This document shows, piece after piece, positions 1 through 7,173 of a stretch of 9,363 nucleotides of DNA (position 1 is its first letter; the number at the start of each line of letters is the position of its first letter). Below the pieces are notes generated by a model. The model was given only the letters and a program-made list of their open reading frames with translations, was not told the origin of the DNA and made no database searches. The DNA is from an uncultured Archangium sp. Its GTDB lineage: Bacteria > Myxococcota > Myxococcia > Myxococcales > Myxococcaceae. Location: positions 1-9,363 of the forward strand of contig CAMLFP010000216.1 in the NCBI GenBank assembly GCA_946479335.1, written 5' to 3'. The position numbers and the translations under genes were made by a program.

Positions 1-440
1 CGCCACACCGCGAAGGTCATCAACACGATGACCAGCCACAGCACCGTCGTCTCTCCCGGCGGAATGGTCTGCGCGTTGCCCGTCAGCAACCAGGGGATGG
101 GCCACGCCTTGTATTCGTAGGCGAAGTGGCCGCGGCCCAGCACCGCGGTGTCGATGAGCGGGGGCACGCAGCCCAGCGTCAGGCCCATGCCGACCTGGTT
201 CATCGCCTGCTTCCACGGCAGGCGCGCCAGCACCACCAGCACCGCGGTGAGCAGCACCGAGAGCGTCAGATAGAAGACGACGAAGTGCGTGAACCACAGC
301 GCCGGTGCGCGGCGGCCGCCGTCCATCGCCAGCACGCGCTCGAGGAGGATGCGGATCAGCGCGATCCACACCGGGGTGGCGAGGGCGAGCGAGAGACTCC
401 ACGGGCGGCGGTCAGCGGCGCGAAAGAGTCTTTCGAGCAT
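1..440 (-). CDS. Integral membrane protein, C-terminus beyond left edge
   Basis: I do not recognise this protein. Reading leftwards from an ATG at 440, 146 codons stay open to the window edge, so the C-terminus is missing. The visible part is strongly hydrophobic, with likely membrane spans near residues 15-38, 48-73, 84-101 and 131-146. The N-terminus is short and basic (LERLFRAADRR), which suggests it lies in the cytoplasm. It starts 6 bases after the menB stop, so it is probably the last or a late gene of the same unit. No clear Shine-Dalgarno precedes the ATG, which fits coupling to menB translation. A prenyltransferase such as MenA would be attractive beside menB, but the aspartate-rich motifs of the UbiA family are absent from the visible part. 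No function is assigned. Confidence 0.75.
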   Translation of the reverse strand, partial: MLERLFRAADRRPWSLSLALATPVWIALIRILLERVLAMDGGRRAPALWFTHFVVFYLTLSVLLTAVLVVLARLPWKQAMNQVGMGLTLGCVPPLIDTAVLGRGHFAYEYKAWPIPWLLTGNAQTIPPGETTVLWLVIVLMTFAVW

Positions 441-446
441 CGCGCG

Positions 447-1340
447 TCAGTATGACCACTTCGTCTTCGAGAAGTCGCGCTTGCGCTTGTTCACGAAGGC
501 GTCGCGGCCTTCTTTTGCTTCGTCGGTGCCGTAGGCGAGGCGCGTGGCTTCGCCGGCGAAGAGCTGCTGGCCCACCATGCCGTCGTCGGGGAGGTTCATG
601 CCGTACTTCAGCATCTTGATGGCGGTCGGCGACTTGGTGTTGATCTCCGCGGCCCAGTCGAGCGCGAACTCCTCGAGCTGGTCGTGCGGCACCACCGCGT
701 TCACCATGCCCATCGCGGCGGCTTGCTCCGCGGTGTGGTTGCGGCCGACGAAGAAGATCTCCCGCGCCTTCTTCTGGCCGACCTGGCGGGCGAGCAGCGC
801 GCTCCCGTAGCCCGAATCGAACGACGCCACGTCGGCGTCGGTCTGCTTGAAGATGGCGTGCTCCTTCGACGCGATGGTCATGTCGCAGACCACGTGCAGC
901 GAGTGCCCACCGCCGACGGCCCAGCCCGGCACCACGGCGATGACGGCCTTCGGCATGAAGCGGATCTGCCGCTGCACCTCGAGGATGTGCAGGCGCCCGA
1001 GGCCCGCGGGGTCGAGGTCCCGGTCTTCGGCCGAGTACTGGTAGCCGTCTTTCCCGCGGATGCGCTGGTCGCCGCCGCTGCAGAACGCCCAGCCGCCATC
1101 TTTCGGAGACGGCCCGTTGCCGGTCAGCAACACCACGCCCACGTCGGTCATGAAGCGCGTGGCCTCGAAGGCCTTGAAGAGCTCGTCGACGGTGCGCGGG
1201 CGGAAGGCGTTGCGCACCTCCGGCCGGTTGAAGGCGATGCGCACCGTGCCGTGGTCCACGCTGCGGTGGAAGGTGAGGTCCTTGAAGTTGAAGCCTTCGA
1301 CGGCGCGCCAGCGTTTCGGGTTGAAGAGGGCAGAGACCAT
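447..1340 (-). CDS. menB: 1,4-dihydroxy-2-naphthoyl-CoA synthase
   Basis: This crotonase-family enzyme closes the second ring of menaquinone, turning o-succinylbenzoyl-CoA into 1,4-dihydroxy-2-naphthoyl-CoA in the cytoplasm. Visible family marks are NRPEVRNAFRP, the oxyanion-hole segment WAFCSGGDQRIRG, GGGHSLHVVCD, QTDADVASFDSGYGS, GQKKARE, and the C-terminal GRDAF...DFS. Recalled against the M. tuberculosis enzyme, Asp168, Ser173, Asp175 and Tyr270 correspond to Asp185, Ser190, Asp192 and Tyr287. An Asp in QTD marks the bicarbonate-independent type, unlike the Gly of E. coli MenB. I chose the ATG at 1340 (297 residues) because MVSALFNPKRW lines up with the family N-terminus. A TTG at 1358 would add six residues, and neither start has a good Shine-Dalgarno. 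It lies just after the caspase gene. The usual VGSFD reads VASFD here, a mild change. Confidence 0.95.
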   Translation of the reverse strand: MVSALFNPKRWRAVEGFNFKDLTFHRSVDHGTVRIAFNRPEVRNAFRPRTVDELFKAFEATRFMTDVGVVLLTGNGPSPKDGGWAFCSGGDQRIRGKDGYQYSAEDRDLDPAGLGRLHILEVQRQIRFMPKAVIAVVPGWAVGGGHSLHVVCDMTIASKEHAIFKQTDADVASFDSGYGSALLARQVGQKKAREIFFVGRNHTAEQAAAMGMVNAVVPHDQLEEFALDWAAEINTKSPTAIKMLKYGMNLPDDGMVGQQLFAGEATRLAYGTDEAKEGRDAFVNKRKRDFSKTKWSY

Positions 1341-1374
1341 GCGCGGCGCATACTTCAAAAGCGCCGAGGCAGGT

Positions 1375-2982
1375 TCAGAACGCGAACATCAACCCGGCCG
1401 ACACCGAGGGCCGCGGGATCCACCGGGCGGTCGCGGTCTGCACCGTCTCGCCGTAGTTCAAGTACGTCACCGTCAAGTCGGCGCTCAGCAGCAGCGAGAT
1501 GACCTGCGTGAAGTGCGCCTTGAAGATGAAGCGTGGCGCGATGGCGATGACGCCAGCCGCGCTGTACGGCGCGTAGCGCTGCGCCAGCACACCACCGCCG
1601 ACCTCGAGGCCGAGCCCGAAGGTCAGCCGCCACACGTCGAGCGCCAACCGGTAGCCCAACCGCGCCTGCGCGCCGGCCTCGTTCGCCGCCGTCGCTTCAT
1701 CGCCCGCGTCGAAGCTCATCTCGCCCAGCGCGAGGATGTGCAGCTGCCCCGTCAGCCGCCCGCCGCCGAAGGTGACGAAGGTCGAGGTGAAGGGCTCCAG
1801 GTCGATGCGCAGCTGCCACTTGGGGCCCACCGCCGACCCTTCACGCGCGAGGATGCGCCCCGTGCCGCCGACGCTGACGCCGAGGTTCACGCCGGCCTTC
1901 TTCTCCGGTGCGTCGAGCTGCTGCGTGACGAGCGGACCGCCCTTCGCCGCAATGGCCGTCGACGAACGAATGGGCGTCAGCGACGCCAGGTCGACGATGG
2001 CGCGCGAGCCCTGCGTCAACGTCACGCGCCCGCCGTAGCCCTGACCACCCTTGAACACGCGCACGCCGTAGTTGCCGGGAGCCAGCGCCACTTCCTTCGC
2101 GCCGCCCAGCGTCTCAACGATGACCTGGTCGCGGTTCAAGTCGGTGACCAGCGTGCGGTCAGCCGTGGGCAGCACCAGCACCGCCGACGGTTTCTGCAGC
2201 GACGCCAGCACCAGCTCGCCCTGGCCCGAGAGTTTGTAGTCGTAGTTCGGGTGCTGCGCGCCGACCGACAACATCGCGGTGGCGTTCACCGTCGCGTCGT
2301 ACGCGTACTTGTACGCCTCCGAGAGCGTGACCAGCTTGTCGCCCGAGGTGTCGGCCGCGCCGCGCAGGCCGGAGATGAAGTTGTGCGTGAAGTAGCTGCC
2401 CATCACCTCGCTCGACTCCAGCGACGACTCATCGGCCGCCGAGGAGGTGATGAACACATCGCCCGTCGCGGACAAGGTATCGGCCAGGCGAATGGTGAAA
2501 CCCGGCGCCGGCTTGCCACCTTTCTCCCGCAGGCCCGCGCCGCTGCGGCACGCGTCGACCATCACCAGCCGCACGTCGGCGCCGGTGCCGGCCAGCAGCG
2601 CCTTCAAGCGCGCGTACGCCAGCCGCTCCGGGCCCAGCTCGATGGACTCGCCGTCGGAGTGCCCCGAGAAATAGAAGTACAGCGCGGTGCGCACGTCGGG
2701 CGTGGCCTTCAACATCGCCACGCGCTCGCGGGCGTCGGTGATGGCGCGCTCCACGTCGGCGACGCGGCGGCCCTGCAGCAGCAGCACGTCGTCTTGATTC
2801 ACGTCGCCCAGCTCGACCAGCACGCGCGCCATCTTCCCCGCGTCGCTCTCGGCGTAGCGCAGCGGCGGCATGTCACCACCGCCCGCGTTGTTGCCCACCA
2901 CGATGGCGAGGCGGCGCGTCTCCGCGTGGGCCAGCGGCGCGGCGAAGAGCAGGGTGAGGGTCAGCGCGCCGACGAGCTTCAC
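1375..2982 (-). CDS. Secreted caspase-like (peptidase C14) protein with barrel-like C-terminus
   Basis: This is a predicted exported cysteine peptidase of 535 residues. Residues 1-20 form a signal peptide (MKLVGALTLTLLFAAPLAHA, cleavage after AHA). Residues about 23-255 form a caspase/metacaspase fold: the first strand RRLAIVVGNN, the catalytic His108 in YFYFSGHSDG, and the catalytic Cys145 in VMVDACRSG. Residues about 260-335 look like a small beta domain. From about 360 to the end there are alternating hydrophobic, glycine- and aromatic-rich strands, ending in LMFAF with a terminal Phe, as in outer-membrane barrel proteins. The start is GTG at 2982, overlapping the anti-sigma TGA as GTGA, with a modest GAAGG upstream. 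Both catalytic residues are present, so activity is likely. The substrate is unknown, and the barrel assignment is by eye only. Confidence 0.92.
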   Translation of the reverse strand: MKLVGALTLTLLFAAPLAHAETRRLAIVVGNNAGGGDMPPLRYAESDAGKMARVLVELGDVNQDDVLLLQGRRVADVERAITDARERVAMLKATPDVRTALYFYFSGHSDGESIELGPERLAYARLKALLAGTGADVRLVMVDACRSGAGLREKGGKPAPGFTIRLADTLSATGDVFITSSAADESSLESSEVMGSYFTHNFISGLRGAADTSGDKLVTLSEAYKYAYDATVNATAMLSVGAQHPNYDYKLSGQGELVLASLQKPSAVLVLPTADRTLVTDLNRDQVIVETLGGAKEVALAPGNYGVRVFKGGQGYGGRVTLTQGSRAIVDLASLTPIRSSTAIAAKGGPLVTQQLDAPEKKAGVNLGVSVGGTGRILAREGSAVGPKWQLRIDLEPFTSTFVTFGGGRLTGQLHILALGEMSFDAGDEATAANEAGAQARLGYRLALDVWRLTFGLGLEVGGGVLAQRYAPYSAAGVIAIAPRFIFKAHFTQVISLLLSADLTVTYLNYGETVQTATARWIPRPSVSAGLMFAF

Positions 2983-3704
2983 GGCGCGGCCTTCGTGAAG
3001 ACCTTCTCCACCACGCGCGTGCCCGGCAACTGCAACGCGTCGCCCGCCTTGAGCGCGCTCTCGACCGTCGACGCGTTCACCGGCTCGTTGGAGAAGATGG
3101 CGAACAGCCGCTCGTTGCCCAGCGTGCCGTCGAGCTCCACCGAGCCCGGCAGCTCCGACTTCGTGTTGCTGGCCACCAGCGCGCTCTTCTGTTCACCGAA
3201 CGGGTAATAGACGCTGATGGCGCCCGCGCCGTCGCGGCTCACGACCAGCAGGTACTTGCCGCCCGCCGGGTTCACCACGAAGCGGATGCGATCTTCAGGC
3301 TTGAGCGCGACGTCGTTGGTCACCGCGAAGGCGCCGCCCCCCGCGCGCGAGGCGTACACCTCGAGCGTCGGGTCGCCCTTCACGCCGACGTAGAGGTCGT
3401 CTTCGGTCTGCCCACCGCCCGTCGCGGCCACCACCGCGAACGCCGCGGCGAGGCCCGCCAGCGGCACCAGCACCGTCAGCTTGAAGCGCGAGAAGAAGCT
3501 GCCCTTCGTGCGCTCCACCACCTTCTCCACCGTGCGCGGGAAGACGAACTGCGAGAAGCGCTGGGCGTCGCTCTGGAGCGCCTCCCACTTGCCGGTGCAC
3601 ACCGCGCAGGCGCCGAGGTGCTGCTTCGCCGCGTCGGCCTCCACGTCCGGCAACGCCGAGAGCATCAGCAGGTCCAACACCTCACTCGAGAGATGCGCGC
3701 TCAT
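2979..3704 (-). CDS. Zinc-finger anti-sigma factor with one membrane span
   Basis: This 241-residue protein probably holds the neighbouring ECF sigma factor inactive at the inner membrane. The N-terminal cytoplasmic part carries the zinc anti-sigma motif H-x3-C-x2-C as His29, Cys33 and Cys36 (HLGACAVC). A membrane helix spans about residues 76-95 (LTVLVPLAGLAAAFAVVAA). The remaining ~145 residues should lie in the periplasm. The stretch from LKPEDRIRFVVNP to AISVYYPFG recalls DUF4384, a domain often found with caspase-like peptidases; this is by eye and unverified. The start is ATG at 3704, overlapping the sigma TGA as ATGA, with a strong GGGAGGG six bases upstream (3711-3717). A longer in-frame reading up to 4028 exists but is only a shadow of the sigma gene. 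The 4-base overlaps on both sides suggest matched production of all three proteins. Confidence 0.88.
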   Translation of the reverse strand: MSAHLSSEVLDLLMLSALPDVEADAAKQHLGACAVCTGKWEALQSDAQRFSQFVFPRTVEKVVERTKGSFFSRFKLTVLVPLAGLAAAFAVVAATGGGQTEDDLYVGVKGDPTLEVYASRAGGGAFAVTNDVALKPEDRIRFVVNPAGGKYLLVVSRDGAGAISVYYPFGEQKSALVASNTKSELPGSVELDGTLGNERLFAIFSNEPVNASTVESALKAGDALQLPGTRVVEKVFTKAAP

Positions 3705-4216
3705 TCCACGCCCTCCCGGAAGGCGAACTTGCGCGAGCGGTCGACGAACTCCTGCAGCCGGTTGATGACGGTGCGCCGCGAGATGCCCAGCGTCTTCGCC
3801 ACCTGCTCCTGCTCCAGGCCGTCGAGGTAGTAGAGCACCGCCACGTCCTGCAGCTTCTCCGGCGCGCGCGAGATGAGCTTGCGCGCGGTGTCGGTGTCGG
3901 AGAACGCGGCCTCCAGGCTCTGGCCGCTGTCGAGCTCCGGCAATTCGTCGGGCTCGGTGGGCTGGGCGCCGCGCGCGCGGTCGCGCAGCATGTTGAGGCA
4001 GTAGTTGGTCGAGATCCGGTAGATCCACGCCAACGCGGCGGCGTCGTCGGGGGCGCTCTCGATGTGCCGGTGAACTCGCACGAAGACCTCCTGAGTCGCG
4101 TCTTCCGCGAGGGCGTCGTCTTTCAGCAGACGGCGCGCGCGCGAATAGATGACCCCACCGAACTTCCGGTAGAGCGTTGAGACCCTGTCACTGCTGTCGA
4201 CACCAGTCGCAGACAC
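3701..4216 (-). CDS. ECF-family RNA polymerase sigma factor
   Basis: This 171-residue protein has the size and two-domain layout of an extracytoplasmic-function sigma factor. Region 2 covers about residues 14-80, including LAEDATQEVFVRVHRHI (core binding) and ALAWIYRISTNYCLNMLRDR (the -10 recognition helix area). An acidic linker (about 85-108) leads to region 4 at about 112-160, with the helix-turn-helix LEQEQVAKTLGISRRTVINR that should contact the -35 element. The start is GTG at 4216 with a weak GAAGAAAG about 10 bases upstream; no better in-frame start is seen nearby. It is first in its unit and overlaps the anti-sigma gene by 4 bases, the standard sigma/anti-sigma arrangement. Such units often drive their own promoter, but I could not identify a convincing one. 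Its regulon cannot be read from this window. Confidence 0.94.
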   Translation of the reverse strand: MSATGVDSSDRVSTLYRKFGGVIYSRARRLLKDDALAEDATQEVFVRVHRHIESAPDDAAALAWIYRISTNYCLNMLRDRARGAQPTEPDELPELDSGQSLEAAFSDTDTARKLISRAPEKLQDVAVLYYLDGLEQEQVAKTLGISRRTVINRLQEFVDRSRKFAFREGVE

Positions 4217-4331
4217 CGTGTGCAGTCTTTCTTCGTGAGGGCGCGCTTCGGGGAGACTCCCTACACGGTCCTACCCGTTTCGACCAACCGTGCGGCGCGC
4301 GTGAGGGGTTTCAGCTAAGCGGCCTCACGCC
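4217..4331. promoter_or_regulatory. Divergent promoter region between the sigma gene and purF
   Basis: These 115 bases lie between two genes transcribed away from each other, so promoters for both units should be here. I see no convincing housekeeping -35/-10 pair for purF and no well-spaced ECF promoter for the sigma gene. A GAAAC (minus strand, 4277-4281) followed by GTCT (4254-4257) resembles an ECF promoter, but the 19-base spacing is too long for comfort. The clearest structure is the 8-base inverted repeat next to the purF start, listed separately. Confidence 0.6.
4299..4330 (+). promoter_or_regulatory. 8-base inverted repeat abutting the purF start codon
   Basis: GCGTGAGG at 4299-4306 is perfectly matched by CCTCACGC at 4323-4330, with 16 bases between. 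The right arm ends one base before the purF ATG. In RNA this would be a hairpin next to the start codon; in DNA it could be an operator for a dimeric regulator. No Shine-Dalgarno sits at the normal distance from the ATG, while GAGGGG lies in and just after the left arm, about 25 bases upstream. The function is inferred only. Confidence 0.35.
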
Positions 4332-5681
<1,350 letters not shown>

Positions 5682-5690
<9 letters not shown>

Positions 5691-5751
5691 CCCGCCTCCC
5701 CGGGGGCGCACCCGCCACTCGCGCGCGCCGTGCGTCACCGGGTGAGGCGGG
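5682..5751. terminator. Possible bidirectional terminator-like inverted repeat at the convergent gene ends
   Basis: Bases 5682-5694 and 5739-5751 pair over 13 positions with one mismatch (CCCGCCTGACCCG against CGGGTGAGGCGGG). The arms take in the last codons and stop of purF and the last codons of the converging flavodoxin gene; the 44-base loop holds the second stop and a CCCCGGGG core. There is no T-run on either side, so it is not a classical intrinsic terminator. In DNA this GC-rich, chance pairing is possible. Confidence 0.3.
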
Positions 5752-6706
5752 CGGCCAGCGCGGCGCCCCAGGCCTCGGCGCGCGCCAGCTCTCCCTCCTT
5801 CAGCGGCCCCATCACGTCGGTGACGTAGAAGTGCTCCGGCTGCGCGACGAGCTGGTAGCCGAGGGCGTCCAGCGAACGCGCCGCGGGCCGGGCCGCCGAG
5901 CCGAGCGGCATCCACTTCGCGGTGGCCGCGGTGTCGAAGGTGGCGGCGGCGGCGCGCGCCGTCTCCGGCAGCCGGTCGAGGTACTCGCGCACCCCGATGC
6001 CCGGAGACACCGCGTCGCGCCCGGCCTTCGCCGCCTGGGCGCGCGCGCCGGAGCGGGTGAAGCCGCGCGTCATGCTCCACGCGTGCACCGGACCGCCCAC
6101 CACCAGGAGGTCGCACCCGGCCTTCGGCTCCGCGGCCCCCACCTCGCTCACCTCGACCTCCACGCGCGGCGCCTGCTGCAGCCCTTTGGCGACCGCCAAC
6201 GCGATGTCGCGCGTGTTCCCGAAGATGGACTCGTACACCACCCGCGCCCGGAGCCCGCCGCCCCGCGCCGTCACCGGCGCCCGCCGCGCCACCGCGCGCA
6301 GCAGCCGCACGGTGTGCACCAGCATCGACGCGCCCGCGATGAAGGCCGCCAGCCCGAAGAAGACGTGGCCCGCCACCGGCGCCCAGGCGCCGAAGCGCGC
6401 GACCTCGATGGGGAAGACGGCGCCGGTCACCACCGCGCTGAGTAGCTTTCCGCCCTCCATCACCACGTTCACCGCCGCGTACGGTACGCGCGTCGACCAC
6501 CGCATCAGCACCAGGTTGCCCACCAGCGACAGCGCCGCAGACAGGCTGGCCGCCCACACCACCTCGCCGAAGCGCTCCGTCACCACGCCGTGCGTCAGCG
6601 GACGCCACCACGCGTGCAGGTTCACCAGCACCAGCCCCGCAGCGCTCAACACCGCGACGAGGAAGAAGCCAAACGGGCTGCGACGCTTCGGTCTGACCGT
6701 GGACAT
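5735..6706 (-). CDS. Four-helix membrane domain fused to a flavodoxin domain
   Basis: This 323-residue protein joins a membrane anchor to an FMN-binding flavodoxin fold. A basic N-terminus (RPKRR) is followed by likely helices at about 11-29, 46-68, 80-100 and 111-136, then a basic RAVARR that puts the C-terminus in the cytoplasm. The flavodoxin part begins near residue 152: the strand ARVVYE leads into the FMN phosphate loop SIFGNT (160-165), and DLLVVGGPVHAWSMTR (199-214) is a second family motif. I chose the ATG at 6706 because GGAGG lies five bases upstream (6712-6716); the GTG at 6718 would add four residues and has no such site. Histidines lie in or beside the helices (31, 39, 114, 131). 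It runs convergent to purF. A membrane electron-transfer role is inferred; the partner is unknown. Confidence 0.88.
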   Translation of the reverse strand: MSTVRPKRRSPFGFFLVAVLSAAGLVLVNLHAWWRPLTHGVVTERFGEVVWAASLSAALSLVGNLVLMRWSTRVPYAAVNVVMEGGKLLSAVVTGAVFPIEVARFGAWAPVAGHVFFGLAAFIAGASMLVHTVRLLRAVARRAPVTARGGGLRARVVYESIFGNTRDIALAVAKGLQQAPRVEVEVSEVGAAEPKAGCDLLVVGGPVHAWSMTRGFTRSGARAQAAKAGRDAVSPGIGVREYLDRLPETARAAAATFDTAATAKWMPLGSAARPAARSLDALGYQLVAQPEHFYVTDVMGPLKEGELARAEAWGAALAARLTR

Positions 6707-6827
6707 ACGCGCCTCCACTGGGGGGCCGCTGCATCGGCCGCGCCACGCGTCTTGGGAGGTCGAGGCGCTGAGGGCGGTGGACTCGGGGCGTCGTCTTTGC
6801 GCGTCGCGCAGGTTCTGCGGAGCCGCC
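6707..6827. other. Intergenic gap upstream of the flavodoxin fusion gene
   Basis: These 121 bases separate two minus-strand genes. They contain the GGAGG ribosome-binding site for the flavodoxin fusion (6712-6716) and a small perfect stem, GGCCG at 6724-6728 against CGGCC at 6735-6739 with a 6-base loop. A terminator after the PilZ gene and a promoter for the next gene may lie here, but I see no convincing sequence for either. Confidence 0.4.
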
Positions 6828-7172
6828 CTACGCGGCGCTCTTCGACAAGAAGCCCTTGAGCGACGCGCGATCTCTCAGGTCGGTGCCCACGCCCTCGAAG
6901 CTGACGCCCAGGCCCTTCACCAGCCCGCGGGCGTCACGGTCGACGCGCACCACCACGCCCACCAGCGTGCAGTACTTCGGCCCTCCGGGGAACGGCAGCG
7001 CCAGCGCGACGCGCACCGGGGTACCCGTGCGCGCGGCCTCGCGGGTGCGGAGGTAGAGCCCGCCTTCTGAGAGGTCGGCCACCGCGTCGCGCACGAAGCG
7101 GTTGCCGATGCGGCAGTGCGCGGTGAGCGCGACCTGGATCCGCGGGAAGACGCGCTGGTCGGCCTTCGTCAT
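6828..7172 (-). CDS. Single-domain PilZ protein, predicted c-di-GMP binding
   Basis: This 114-residue protein is essentially one PilZ domain, a cytoplasmic receptor for the second messenger cyclic di-GMP. Both ligand motifs are intact: RxxxR as Arg7 to Arg11 (RVFPR) and D/NxSxxG as Asp33, Ser35 and Gly38 (DLSEGG). The rest shows the expected beta-barrel strands (TPVRVALALPF, LVGVVVRVDRD, KGLGVSFEG). The ATG at 7172 has GAGGG five bases upstream (7178-7182), which lies inside the last codons of the preceding gene; only one base separates that gene's stop from this ATG, so translation is probably coupled. A longer frame up to 7274 lacks support. Myxobacteria have many such small PilZ proteins; the pathway this one serves is not shown by the sequence. 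Confidence 0.93.
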   Translation of the reverse strand: MTKADQRVFPRIQVALTAHCRIGNRFVRDAVADLSEGGLYLRTREAARTGTPVRVALALPFPGGPKYCTLVGVVVRVDRDARGLVKGLGVSFEGVGTDLRDRASLKGFLSKSAA

Positions 7173-7173
7173 C

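Noticed and set aside
126..619. Several overlapping plus-strand open frames over the first 600 bases
   Set aside because: They lie opposite the membrane protein and menB and show only Arg/His/Ala-rich shadow composition.
1060..3207. 715-codon plus-strand open frame opposite the caspase and anti-sigma genes
   Set aside because: Its translation is dominated by Arg, His, Gln and Ala with no domain, as expected for a shadow frame in GC-rich coding DNA; the minus strand encodes clear families.
3705..4028. N-terminal extension of the anti-sigma frame
   Set aside because: It lies inside the sigma gene in another frame and has shadow composition; the ATG at 3704 has a strong ribosome-binding site.
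4254..4281. ECF-type promoter (GAAAC ... GTCT) for the sigma gene
   Set aside because: The spacing of 19 bases is longer than usual for ECF promoters, and the -35 lacks the preferred GGAAC; too weak to call.
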